35,208 nucleotides of DNA from Spirogloea muscicola (GCA_009602725.1 WELB01000043.1:10149-45356), one strand, 5' to 3'. Positions 20,604 through 29,686 are shown, counted from the stretch's first letter. The notes: generated from the letters alone by a model not told the origin. Made by a program: numbers and translations.

Positions 20604-23300
20604 CACCTGCTATTCCTCGCACTGCTGTTGGTGGTCAACGATCGGTTTTTGTGGTGGCCTGGTATGCGGGTGCCATTTCCACTCTTCTTGGGTGGGTGAT
20701 GGCCCTTGGGATGGGTGCCGTTGGCAGGTGCTGCGCTTGGCGCCTGGTGATGGCTCCTTGTATATGTGCCATTGGCAGGAGCTGGAGCTGCGCTTACTGG
20801 TGGGGCGGGAAGGCCACTATCTTGACTTGGGGAAGGTGAGCCTTCTGGTGAGCCATAGTAGGGCGATGGGCTAGCACTTCCCTGAGGTGAGCCCAAGTGC
20901 TCGTAGCACTCCGGAGGACAATAGTGGTAGTCACCATAAGATGACGGACTAAGGTAGCTGTCGCTCGAGCCACTCGGGCTAGCAGCTGGAGCCAAAAAGA
21001 GATGAGGACAAAGGTGCTGACAATAATCTAATGATAATGGTGGCGGAGCTGGCGGGTTTTGTGCCACTGATACAGGAGGAGCAGGTGGTGCTTCAACAAA
21101 GCCGCCAACTCGCGCATTGCAATCAGCTGTTGACCACCCGATGCGATTCTTGGGCTCATCCCAGATCATAAGCCTGTTCTGTTGGTGGAGGCTCCCCAGA
21201 ATGTTGAAAGCGATCACACTAGGTATAAAGCTTAGGCACACTGTAGACGAATTCTTCCTCACGACATACTGCTGCCCCGTGGACAAGAACGGTGCATCGC
21301 CTCCAAGGTCAAACTCAAGTGGCGGGAAGAGAATGTCCAGATCTGCAGCTGTCTTTGTCTGGATGTGGTAGCATACAACTTCCGTATCGTCAAGACGTAA
21401 GGGAGAAGTAAATAAATCTCCGGACACTTGTAGAGCCGCTACTATCTCCTGGTGAATCTGAGGTGACACTATGCTGAACAAGGAGCCGGTGTCAAGTATG
21501 GTGGGGATCCAAGCCACAGAGGCAATCGGAAGGTGGATTGTGCCTAAGGAGCAGTTGATCACATTGACCTCCCAATGGTCCTGGCTGTAGTCGTCAAAAC
21601 CAAGAGGAGCGTATGTAATGCCCGGTGGAAGAGTAGAGCCGAACTCAAGAACCCCAACATTGGTCAACGCTGTCTCTCTGCCCGTTAAGCAGGTTGTGAA
21701 AGCCCCGCCAAAGTGCTTTGTCATCTGCAAGCATAAGCAGCGAGAGACTGCACAATGAAAATGGCTTTCAGTGCAAGTATGATTGGATGCTTAATTCTCA
21801 CAAATGCCAAGGACAACCAAGTGTCTAGCTTGTACCTCTTTCCATGATGGTCAAAGTAAGGGATGCAAGCAAAGATCACTGAAGAGAGTAGAAGCTATTC
21901 TCAGTGTTCAGCAATATCGTCCTCAAATCAAGGCAAGGAGGATGCAAGCTTGACATAGCCAGCAGAAGCATGGATAGACACCTGGCCCGAAAACGACTTA
22001 AAGCTTGGGCCAAGGCCTAATATGCCTCCAACAAATACAAACTCGCCACGAGCTGATGTTGTTGCACCGCTACAACCAAAGTGAAGGGGCCAGGTGTGGA
22101 TGGACTGGCCGTCCTTGCTGACTACGTGCACAACATCGGTCGCCAGATGCCCATAAGTCGTAGTGCCATCCGCATACGAATATTGATAACCACAGTTTTT
22201 ATTGGTATTATTGCTGTAATCCATGTAATACCTGTATGAGCTGTCAAAGCAGTCTACAGTTTCATAACCCTCATCCTCTGAATCATATTCAACTTGAAGG
22301 TGGAAGTAGTGGCACGTGTCTTGGCCACGGGTGACGTTGCTATGTGTGGACGATTTGTGTGGATCAAAGGGCGGAAGACTCTAATTGTAGCACTGAAAGC
22401 AAGGCTCACACTGCCAAGCACTGATCACAGTCAGAAAGATTTCAGGAGCACATTCTGTTTGGTGAGCCTTCACCATGCTGGCCTAATTTTCCAACAATGG
22501 AATGGACTTGGACACTAGACAATTTGCAAATACTGCTGCCCCTACAAACCTAGCTCAGCCAATTACGAAGGTGCAAAGAAACTGCCAAAGAAGCCCCCAG
22601 ATGCTGGAGTTGGTTCCCTCCTTAAGGAGCTGCACACATAAGGGTGGGCGCCAGTGCTAGCACCTGTGACCACACAAGGTCGCTTCCAGTGTCAATGATC
22701 AGCTGCATATGCTGCGCAGGACGACGAATACCAGTAGCGTGAGCATTCAAATAAACAGCCACGGTTTTCATTCTCGTTCACATGTATGCATTGGAATGTT
22801 CTTGCACTAATGGCAGTATTCCCCACAGAAGAGCAGTGCACGTGAGCTCCACAAGCTGCCAAGGTGATTCAAGCACACACATATAATGCATATGAGATGG
22901 AAGTGTGAGAGAGTCAAGCCTTGCAATGTCTTGTCTGGGTTTGCCTTTCAACCCTCCAAGCACATTCAGGAAGCTGTGCTAATGCTTCTGATAGTGAAAA
23001 GCTGAACCTGAGCCGGAGTATCCAGGTATACGTCTGTGTAGTATAGTACTGTGGGAGGCCAGCAGTGAAGCCTGGGTATACCACGGCCCCGAAAGCTGCT
23101 GGCCCACTTGCTGGACTTGGTGAAAGGGCGACTGTGGAGGTGGACTTCGGCTGGCCGCTTGAACGCCCGCGTAAGATCTGTGGTGCTCGAGGTCCTTGTG
23201 GCTTGACCAGTTGTTTTCCTCTTGAGTGCTGGCCAAGCAAGTCTGCTCGCACCTGGGGAGGTTGTCACAGGTGGCCACAGTGCAAGCAACAGCATCTGGT
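20558..23300 (-). pseudogene. Nepenthesin-like aspartic protease 2, with in-frame UAG and frameshift
   Basis: Paralogue of protease 1. Clear minus-strand exons: a 5' exon ending at 23008 (YPGFTAGLPQ, YLDTPAQ), 22711-22664 (MQLIIDTGSDLVWSQ), 22410-21982 (CEPCFQCYN, YSYADGTTTYGH, GGILGLGPSFKSFSGQ) and 21724-20558 (GGAFTTCLT, ILDTGS, NILGSLHQQNRLMIWD, Pro/Ser/NGT-rich tail). Three introns match protease 1 in position and phase, and the 48-base DTGSD exon has equal length. Both catalytic DTGS sites remain. Two faults: TAG at 22383-22381, where protease 1 and nepenthesins have Gln, and an apparent 5-base insertion (TATAC) near 23036 that shifts frame between PQY and YTDVYL. Start codon unresolved; an ATG near 23295 gives a hydrophobic MLLLALWPPV segment. 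Either a recent pseudogene or a recoded gene. Confidence 0.8.
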
Positions 23301-23632
23301 GTGTTATTATTTGCGGTCTGTGGTCTAAGCAGTACAAGATGTGCCATTGATTGCTTAGTAAAGCAGGAGGTCCATGACAGAATTATGGTGCATGGTCATG
23401 TCAACCAGTCCCAGCCAAGAGGAAAATCTCTAGGATGTCAGGGATGATCAGCTGCTTTTGGAGATCAGACAATCCAATCACAACAAGCACACTAGACAAG
23501 CTTCCTCATTCTAATCAAGCACTCAAATCAAGCACCCCTACTTGTCTGCTGTAACAAGCCAACTTCAGCTTAGGTGGGCGTACCATTGTTCGCTGCAAAG
23601 CAGATAGCCATTCATGTGAAGCATGCTGGGCC

Positions 23633-23642
23633 TTTTTATATA
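23633..23642 (-). promoter_or_regulatory. TATA box, probable promoter of protease 2
   Basis: Minus-strand TATATAAAAA between the gene X stop (23726) and the protease 2 5' exon. It is the only strong TATA upstream of that gene. Confidence 0.55.
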
Positions 23643-23725
23643 TTGGCGACCCAGGGGCATCCATGTGTGACATGAAAAATCTGAGATTGGAGAGCAGCTT
23701 GCATCAGATTGACCATAATCATACA

Positions 23726-24674
23726 TTAAGCTCTGGCCTGCCTGCCATGGGAGAATGTGAGTCCCAGAGCCAAGTCTAAGGAAAGTATCAGGTCTACAGT
23801 CTCTTCAAACCAGTCATCATTATTATAAATTTGCCGCAGACTTGCAAGCCTCACAGATACGAACTGGTGAGAGCATGGTTGCCTAAGTCATGAAGACCTT
23901 GCTGAGGGAGCAGCTTCACTCATGAGCTTGCGCTGCACTCTCCCATTACTGTCCACCTTAACAGATGGCATTGAGATTCATCAGTGACAAGTCAACAACA
24001 GCTCAGGAAAAATTGACACTGGTGTGTGCACACGAACTTTCCAGGCAAGCACTTGGTAATGGAATGTCATGGCGTGTGACCACGCTATGTCCAAGTCCAC
24101 GTTAGGACTTGTCAACTGATGACTGCTCCTACAAGGAGAATGAGGAGATAGACTGCCAAGCCAAGTAAGCTGAATGTGGGTAGCATTAGAGGAAAGCAAA
24201 GCCCTCACCTGATCAGCAAGAAGATCACTGGGGCTCACAGCTCCTGGAACAGCATACATGCAAAGCCACCAGTTACAAGCAATGAGCCTCACCGGAACAG
24301 GCCGTTATGATCTGAGCTGTGACTCCTGCGGTGAAGTGTTGGGAATGTAGCGGCCATGATGAGCATGCTGACGTGAACTCTAAATCAAGTCCTGCTTAGG
24401 CATCCTGCAATGAATTGTCTGACCGGCTTGGCTTGCAATGCTGTAGAAAAATGCACCTTAGTCTCAATGCTACTATGTCATGCATGACACGAAAGTCAAA
24501 TGCACGTGACGGGAGGAAGTACCTTGTCCTCCAAGCACTGTAGTAAGCATGAGGCACAGGTAGCCAGTGAACCTGCCCATGGCACATGATCAAGCTGCTC
24601 ATTATCTCATCATATGATACAGAGCTAGAAGAGAACACGTCTATTTGGAGATTGCCCGCAAAGATGAAGTCAAA
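23726..24674 (-). CDS. Gene X copy 1: unrecognised spliced gene, four 3' exons
   Basis: Minus-strand exons 24674-24523, 24287-24209, 23956-23898, 23849-23726. Phases fit throughout (2, 0, 2), and the same splice sites and nearly the same exon lengths occur in copy 2, so the model is well supported although I do not recognise the product. The protein reads FDFIFAGNLQIDVF, MCHGQVHWLPVPHAYYSAW, CMYAVPGAVSPSDLLADQ, VQRKLMSEAAPSAR, YNNDDWFEETVDLILSLDLA, then TAA: about 137 residues. The C-terminal LILSLDLALGLTF is a possible amphipathic or short membrane helix. An acceptor (TGCAG) precedes 24674, so there are upstream exons, probably in 24975-25430. Downstream on the same strand lie the TATA box and protease 2. 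Confidence 0.6.
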
Positions 24675-24974
24675 CTGCATTCAGTTGCTCAGTCCGCAGC
24701 CTGGCAATCTTTTGGAGTTTCGTAATACTGCCGCCAGACGCTGTCCAGCCATGGCAGTCAGGCCACTTGGTACGACCCTTTTCCTTTTAGTTGCAGCTAC
24801 ATACTCCTCCTCAAAGACAGGACTTAGCACAATGAGGAGCCCTGTGAATTACTCTGTGACGATCGCTCGCAGAGCAGAGCTCTCAGACATAGTGGCAGAG
24901 AACATGAGAATAAGTATGGTAAGGAGTTTCAGGCCGCCATTTCTGCATGGAGTTGTTAGCCGTCTGTGGCCTCG

Positions 24975-25430
24975 CAGGTGACAGTGTGAGGAAGTTTACA
25001 AGAGACGGTTGCACTGCAGTTTGCGAGTTCCGGCCATCGCGAGCGCAATTGGACCTTTTGCTGCCAACGTAGGTGACGGTCCTGTCCGTCCAGGACACGA
25101 TTGTCAGCGGGATGCGCAAAGCCAGCTGCCATGCAAGCCCTTGCGGGCGCAATTCTTTCCATCAGTTTACGTTACGATCCGTCACAGGAGGCTGCGTGCG
25201 CGAATATCTCGGCCTCCCTGCAATGATCAGTCACTCACAGCCACAGGGCCGGCTTCGTGAGGAAAGCTGCGACCGCATCGCGGCTGCCGGCCAGCCGTGC
25301 GAGGCCAGCGCCAAGAGCCAAGCCCCCTGCGCCTCGGCGGCGGTGGCGGCGGCGGCGGCGCGGCGGGCGGCGGCAATGGCCTGGGCCGCCACCTCCCCTC
25401 CCGGATTGCAGGGGGCCATCCAGGACTGGG
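24975..25430 (-). other. Probable 5' exons of gene X copy 1, unresolved
   Basis: Conserved with copy 2: an ATG near 25425-25400 followed by an Ala-rich frame (dup-specific indels), a strong GTGAGT donor at about 25248, a block QGLAWQLALR-x-x-LTIVSWTDRT, and an aligned donor (GTAAAC here, GTAAGC in copy 2) near 24990. One-base indels between the copies leave the reading frame uncertain. Confidence 0.35.
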
Positions 25431-25534
25431 GAACCATATGGGGGGCAGAAAGAGAAAGGGGAAATGGATGATTTATTGATCTTTTTCTTCTCTTTTTGAA
25501 AAGTCGGAAAAGAACGTAGAGTAATTCTAATCCC

Positions 25535-25612
25535 GGTCCTTGATGGAGGGATGATGGAGGGCCTGAGTGGCCAGGTGCATAGGCAAGCACTCTGTCAGAT
25601 GTACAAGGGGCA
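25535..25612 (-). mobile_element. Diverged family A tail after duplication copy 1
   Basis: GATGGAGGGCCTGAGTGGCC and GCAAGCAC match the family A 3' UTR; the rest has decayed. A more decayed counterpart follows copy 2 at 31322-31400. Bases 25430-25530 and 25613-25727 hold nothing I can support. Confidence 0.55.
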
Positions 25613-25727
25613 TTCCTACGATCAATGGAGAGAAGGGCGCGGCGGTGCGCATGCAATGAAAGGGTGGCCAATGCAAGCCAAAATTTCCTCATTACTATTT
25701 GTTTATTTCTCAATATTCCTTCAAGAA

Positions 25728-25870
25728 GGGCGCCGCGCAGGCCTCGTTGAGTGGCCGCCTCTTCTGCCCGGATGCTGTGCGCTTTTGCCACGAAGCTGTG
25801 GCGAACCTGTCGGCGCCGGCGCGCGTGAGCATCTCCATGGATACCGGTGACCGCCGGTCGCCGCCTTTCT
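25728..25870 (+). mobile_element. Retroelement-like internal fragment
   Basis: GGGCGCCGCGCAGGCCTCGT plus TGAGTGGCC is identical to 31748-31776 in the family C element. The part from 25770 (CGAAGCTGT, GTGAGCATCTCCAT, GGTGACC-CCGGT) is similar to 32805-32865. Both therefore look like mobile-element pieces, not host genes. Confidence 0.5.
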
Positions 25871-25982
25871 TCGCAGGGAAGGAAGGGGGAGGGAAAAAGA
25901 AGGGAAAGTGGCTCAACCAATGGGGGCTGTGGAATGAAGTGGCTTTTTCAATGTGAAAAGCCAGCCCGGAAAGGAAAAGGGG

Positions 25983-26400
25983 GAAAGGGCTCGCCCATTG
26001 AGGATAGGGGCTGGAAAAAGCCAGCCCAGAAAAGAATGAACAAAGGACGAGAAGGGGCCAGGGGAAGTACGAAGAAAAACAAGCACAGAAAAGAAACGAA
26101 GCAGCTACGAAGCACTCAGTAACCCCTGCTAAGCAGCCTTAGGTCAGAGAAGAAGTGGCTCTCCCAATGAGGGCAAGGGCTGTGAGAAGCCAGCCCGAAA
26201 AGAATTGACAAGGTTCGAAGGGGCCAAAGTACGAGCTAAGCAGCGAGGTCAGAGAGACTGGGTTCCTGGAAGCGGGTCCCCTGGCCAGAGCCAGAGGCAG
26301 CAGCGAGGGCTCTGCCTGCACGCAGGTGCAGCGCGCGGGCCATAGACCTCTGCAGCGAGACGGCCAAGCGCATGCGGTACACACAAAAGGGAGGCAATAG
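25983..26400 (-). mobile_element. Family C LINE 3' end, host of a family B insertion
   Basis: Minus strand: VYRMRLAVSLQRSMARALHL, RAGRALAAASGSGQGTRFQE, then after the insertion the end of the frame and UTR, hairpin GGGCTGGCTTTTTCCAGCCC, TCAATGGGCGAGCCC. The continuous form is seen at 32340-32560, which confirms that 26150-26245 is an insertion. Confidence 0.85.
26150..26245 (-). mobile_element. 96-bp family B tail inserted in family C, 9-bp TSD
   Basis: Flanked by AGGTCAGAG at 26141-26149 and 26246-26254. It holds only the last 96 bases of family B, ending in the exact GAGCCACTTCTT terminus. Very short 5' truncation, as expected from incomplete reverse transcription. Confidence 0.92.
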
Positions 26401-26424
26401 CGCTTCCAAATTGACTGGTGGCTG

Positions 26425-26493
26425 TAAGAAGAAGTGGATCTCCCCATGGGGGCAAGGGCTGTGAGAAGCCAGCCCGAAAAGAATGACAAGAAA
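26425..26493 (-). mobile_element. Family B terminus, with a family E terminus before it
   Basis: Hairpin GGGCTGGCTTCTCACAGCCC and GGGGAGATCCACTTCTT on the minus strand. Bases 26394-26424 are a family E end (CAGCCACCAGTCAATTTGG). Confidence 0.7.
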
Positions 26494-26568
26494 ATGACAG
26501 CCTGGCTTCAATGTCGCCGGGTCCTCGCCCAAGTCTTCCGGATGCGCTTGGCCATCTCTTTGCAGCGG

Positions 26569-27017
26569 GAGTGCCCCTTCTCGGCAGCCGCTGGCTGGAT
26601 CTCATTCAGCGGCTTGCTCGCCAGGCCATTGACCGGCGGCCGGGTCTGCCAGGGGCGATGCCCGGCTTCAACGCCGCCGGGTCGCTCGCACAAGTCTTCC
26701 GCATGCGCCTGGCCGTATCGCTTCAACGCTCCCTTGCCCACGCCGTCCATACGCGCGCAGGCCGTGCTATGGCCGCCGCCTCTGGGTCTCGGCGGAGCGC
26801 CTCTTTCCCTGCAGCGAGCTACTCAGACCTGATGTTGCTCACTCGTGGGTACTGAGCTTTCCTCTGCATCATTTCTGTGTTCTGCAGTATGTTGTAGTGT
26901 ATTCCTTTCTCCGGCTCCTCTTGCTTTGGCTTTGGACATTGTCCATTCTTTTTTGGGCTGGTTTGGCCAGCCCCTCTTTTCTATGGGCGCGCTTTTCTTC
27001 TTGGGAGTGCCCCTTCT
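26569..27017 (+). mobile_element. Family D LINE 3' end inserted in family E, 15-bp TSD
   Basis: Flanked by ATCTCTTTGCAGCGG at 26554-26568 and 27018-27032. Encodes SRWLDLIQRLARQAIDRRPG, GFNAAGSLAQVFRMRLAVSL, AMAAASGSRRSASF, SDLMLLTRGY, TGA, then UTR and hairpin GGGCTGGTTTGGCCAGCCCC. The insertion starts with GAGTGCCCCTTCT, which is also its last 13 bases. Confidence 0.92.
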
Positions 27018-27138
27018 ATCTCTTTGCAGCGGTCCCTTGCCTTCGCGGTCCACTTGCGCGCAGGCCGCGCTTTGGCGGCGGCCTCCGGCTTCCGTCAGGG
27101 CGACGTCTTTCCGCCTGCTAGCGAATCAGACTTGCATC

Positions 27139-27320
27139 GAAAGAAGTGGCTCTCCCAATGGGGGCAAGGGCTGTGAGAAGCCAGCCCGAAAAGAATTGAC
27201 AAGGTTCGAAGGGGCCAAATTACGAGCTAAGCAGGGACTCCGGGGCCTGAAGAAAAAGAGAGAGAGATAGAAGAAAGCAAATGCTTCGGGGCCTGAAGAG
27301 GCTATGGCAGAACGGGGGAT
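27139..27320 (-). mobile_element. Family B tail inserted in family E, 8-bp TSD
   Basis: Flanked by CTTGCATC at 27131-27138 and 27321-27328. Ends (minus sense) in the B terminus with two extra bases. Contains an internal 40-base purine-rich insertion within a repeated GGGGCCTGAAG. Confidence 0.88.
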
Positions 27321-27375
27321 CTTGCATCTACTGACTAGAGGTTACTGAGAGTCCGCTTGCTGCTATCTCAGACCT

Positions 27376-27860
27376 TAGCACTTTTTCGGCCTGGCGGCCC
27401 GGGGCAAGGAGCGAAATCATGCTGATTACCTGGTTGGTGATGAATTCGCGGCCCTGGCGATCGATGTACACGGTTTTTCCGGCAGCCGCTGGCTGGATCT
27501 CCTTCAGCCGCTTGCCCGCCAGGCCATCGACCGGCAGCCGGGTCTGCCAGGGGCGATGCCCGACTTCAACGCCGCCGGTTCGCTCGCCCAAGTCTTCCGC
27601 ATGCGCCAGGCTGTATCGTTTCAACGATCCCTTGCCCACACCGTCCACACGCGAGCAGGCCGTGCTATGGCCGCCGCCTCTGGGTCTCGGCGGAGTGCCT
27701 CTTCCCTGCAGCGAGCTACTCAGACCTGATGTTGCTCACTCGTGGGTACTGAGCTTCCCTCTGATCGCTTACGTGTTTTGTTGTGTTCTGTGGTATAGTC
27801 CTTTTTCCGGCTCCTCTTTCTTTGGTCTTGGACAATGTCCAGTCTTTTTTAGGGCCAAGA
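27376..27860 (+). mobile_element. Family D LINE fragment with part of the nuclease domain
   Basis: Starts in the region GLAARGKERNHADYLVGDEF, then ALAIDVHG, SRWLDLLQPLARQAIDRQPG, LAQVFRMRQAVSF, and an SDLMLLTRGY-like end in a shifted frame, UTR to GTCCAGTCTTTTTT. It is cut before the hairpin. It interrupts the 3' UTR of family E after CCTTAGCAC. Confidence 0.8.
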
Positions 27861-27889
27861 ATAAAGCAAGTGCGAGAAGGGGCCAGGGG

Positions 27890-28040
27890 AAGCTAGAAGG
27901 GCTCTGCCCTGACCCTGGCCCTAACAAGGGGACCCGCTTCCAGGAGCCAGGTTTCTCTGACTTGAGGCTGCTTAGCAGGGGTTACTGACTTTCGTAGCTG
28001 CTTAGTTTCTTCTTGTGCTTGTATTTTTTATTGCCCTGCG
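27890..28040 (+). mobile_element. Family C LINE 3' fragment
   Basis: GGGGACCCGCTTCCAGGAGC, the SDLRLLSRGY-stop codons, then TCGTAGCTGCTTAG. Preceded by a short inverted family C piece (27870-27893). The hairpin tail is missing. Confidence 0.65.
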
Positions 28041-28300
28041 GGGCATCCGATTGTCTGACTTGCGGCTCCTGACTATACCTTTTTCTGCGCTGGCCAATCA
28101 CAGCCATCTCCCTCGACTGGAAGAGTCTTCCTAAGCTGCTTTCCAACACTGGTTAGAAGCAGTCCAGAGAGCCCACTTGCTGACGTCTTAGCCATTAGTA
28201 TCTTGCTTTTTGCGCAAACTAGCCCTTTTAGACCTTGTCCATTCCTTTGGGCTGGCCTCTCACAGTCACCCGTCAATCTGGAAGCGCTTTTCTTTCAAAC
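28041..28300 (+). mobile_element. Mixed LINE tails: SSDLRLLT type, then family E
   Basis: 28042-28110 (CATCCGATTGTCTGACTTGC) resembles 34670-34738. 28140-28290 resembles family E: AGAGAGCCCACTTGCTGACG, CCATTCCTTTGGGCTGGCC, CAGTCACCCGTCAATCTGG. Confidence 0.55.
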
Positions 28301-28409
28301 ACTAGTGTTTATCCAGTATCATACCGGAATAAGCTTCTTCTTGCTGGCTGTTTACAGCCCTTGCCCTCCTTGGGAAGAGATTGCTCGCTCACGGAGGGTA
28401 GGGTCTGAG

Positions 28410-28555
28410 AAAGAGAAGTGGCTCTCCTAGTGGGGACAAGGGCTGTGAAAAGCCAGCCCGAAAAGCCCTACCTAAAGAAAAGGTTCGAAGGTGCCGAATG
28501 ACGGAGGGGCCTAAAGCGCTATGCCAGAACGGGTGTAGGATGGACCGCTAAGAAA
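28410..28555 (-). mobile_element. Family B LINE 3' tail
   Basis: Minus strand: TCCATCCTACACCCGTTCTG, CTTTAGGCCCCTCCGTCATT, hairpin GGGCTGGCTTTTCACAGCCC, GGAGAGCCACTTCTC. Closest to the subtype at 33103-33245. Confidence 0.75.
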
Positions 28556-28775
28556 GGCCAGCCCAAAAAGAATGGAGAAGGTCCAAAGAGCCAAAAGGTG
28601 CTTGGCGTGGGCCATGGAGCGCTGAAGGGAGATGGACAGGCGCATGCGGTAGACCTGGGCCAACTACCCAGCGGCGTTGAATCGCGTTGGAGTCAGCCGG
28701 CTCACCTCGCCTGCGGGACACAGGGCGCCGCGCAATCCTGGCTAGCAGGTCGAGCCACTGGGACCCGAGTGGCGG
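28556..28775 (-). mobile_element. LINE C-terminal coding fragment
   Basis: Minus strand: SQWLDLLARIARRPVSRRRG, EPADSN, then in a shifted frame QVYRMRLSISLQRSMAHAKH. Matches the segment before the family B C-terminus at 12399. It joins a hairpin-type tail (GGGCTGGCC) at 28556-28600. Confidence 0.7.
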
Positions 28776-28785
28776 CAAGAAGAAA

Positions 28786-28935
28786 GAAGGGCTCGCCCAT
28801 TGAGGATAGGGGCTGGAAGGGAGGCCAATAAAGAGTGAACAAAGGACGAGAGGTCCGAGAAACTTGGCTCCTGGAAGCGGGTCCCCTGGCCAGAGCTAGA
28901 GGCAGCAGCGAGGGCTCTGCCGGCACGCAGGTGCA
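28786..28935 (-). mobile_element. Family C fragment with internal deletion
   Basis: Minus strand: LHLRAGRALAAASSSGQGTR, FQEPSFSDL, then a deletion of the stop region and UTR, then CCAGCCCCTATCCTCAATGG and GCGAGCCCTTCTTTC. Confidence 0.75.
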
Positions 28936-28936
28936 A

Positions 28937-29047
28937 GAGGCGGCTTCCCCAGACCACGCCCGAGGAGTTGTGTGGCGGCCCACGGCCTGCCCAAAGCCCG
29001 ACAACAGCCAGAAGTCGTCCGAAAGAGTCTGGCGACGGCACCCCTTC
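28937..29047 (+). repeat. Unassigned dispersed repeat shared with 13655-13760
   Basis: AGGCGGCTTCCCCAGAC, GGCGGCCCACGGCC, CCAAAGCCCGACAA and GTCTGGC occur in the same order at 13655-13760. Both lie next to LINE debris. Confidence 0.55.
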
Positions 29048-29260
29048 TGCTCTTGCTCTGGCCAGGGGACCCACTTCCATGAGCCTAGCTTCTCTGACCT
29101 GAGGCTGCTTAGCAGGGGTTACTGGGTAATATGTAGCTGCTTTGTTTCTTGTTATTCTTGTTTTTCTTAGCGCTTCCCTGGCCCCCTTCTCGTGCTTTGT
29201 TTATCCTTTTTTGGGCTGGCTTTTCCAGCCCCTATCCTCAATGGGCGAGCCCTTCCCTTC
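29048..29260 (+). mobile_element. Family C LINE 3' end
   Basis: TGGCCAGGGGACCCACTTCC, SDLRLLSRGY codons (stop changed to TGG), UTR, hairpin GGGCTGGCTTTTCCAGCCCC, TCAATGGGCGAGCCC. In inverted orientation to 28786-28935. Confidence 0.8.
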
Positions 29261-29497
29261 TGCGCCGTCGCCGGCCGTGGGCCGGAAAATCGCTAGGATG
29301 TCAGCGGACAATTGGCTGCTTTTGAAGACCAGACAATTCAATCACAACAAGCTCCATAGAGCTCCTCCTTCCAAGCAAGCACTCAATAGCAAGCACCCTT
29401 ATTGTCTGGTCTGCTGTAATAAGCCAACTTCAGCTTAGGTGGGCGTACCATCGTACGCTGAAAAGCAGATAGCCATTCTTGTGAAGCACGCTGGTCC

Positions 29498-29510
29498 TTT
29501 TATTATATTG
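29498..29510 (-). promoter_or_regulatory. Copy of the protease 2 TATA region without its gene
   Basis: Minus-strand AATATAATAAAAGG aligns with the TATA box at 23633-23642, but has lost the strict TATATAAA form and has no protease body downstream; retroelement debris follows at 29280. Confidence 0.5.
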
Positions 29511-29686
29511 GCGACCCAGGGGCATCCATGTGTGACATGAGAAATCTGAAATTGGACAGCAGCTTGCATCAGAATGGACATAATTACACACAGAGCTCTA
29601 ACCTGCCTGCCACAGGAGAGTGCAAGTCCCAGAGCTAAGTCTTGGGAAATGTATCAGGTCCACAGATTTCAAGCTAGTCACCATCA

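Larger units (their letters stand above)
23425..25425. repeat. 2-kb segmental duplication, copy 1
   Basis: Collinear with 29285-31285 over about 2 kb, diverged (roughly 80-85% by eye, not computed). It covers the protease 2 TATA region and all of gene X. Left edge shared as GGAAAATC-CTAGGATGTCAG; right edge near GCCATCCAGGACT. A family A remnant follows both copies. Confidence 0.85.
26494..27375 (+). mobile_element. Family E LINE 3' end, split by two insertions
   Basis: Three collinear pieces: 26494-26568, 27018-27138, 27321-27375. Joined after removing insertions they give an unbroken frame MRLAISLQRS-LAFAVHLRAG-RALAAASGFRQG ending in LTRGY-stop, then GAGAGTCCGCTTGCTGC as in 18495-18712. 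It is cut again at 27376 by a family D copy. Confidence 0.88.

Noticed and set aside
20558-22410. A reassigned genetic code (UAG as Gln) for the whole genome
   Set aside because: Only one host UAG is at a Gln position; another UAG (32670) replaces Tyr in a dead LINE copy, and no other conserved host exon here uses UAG. Kept as an open check, not a claim.
23290-25000. Similarity RPQTANN in both the protease 2 5' region and the gene X 5' region
   Set aside because: About 20 bases only, in non-equivalent contexts; likely chance, although a shared origin is not excluded.
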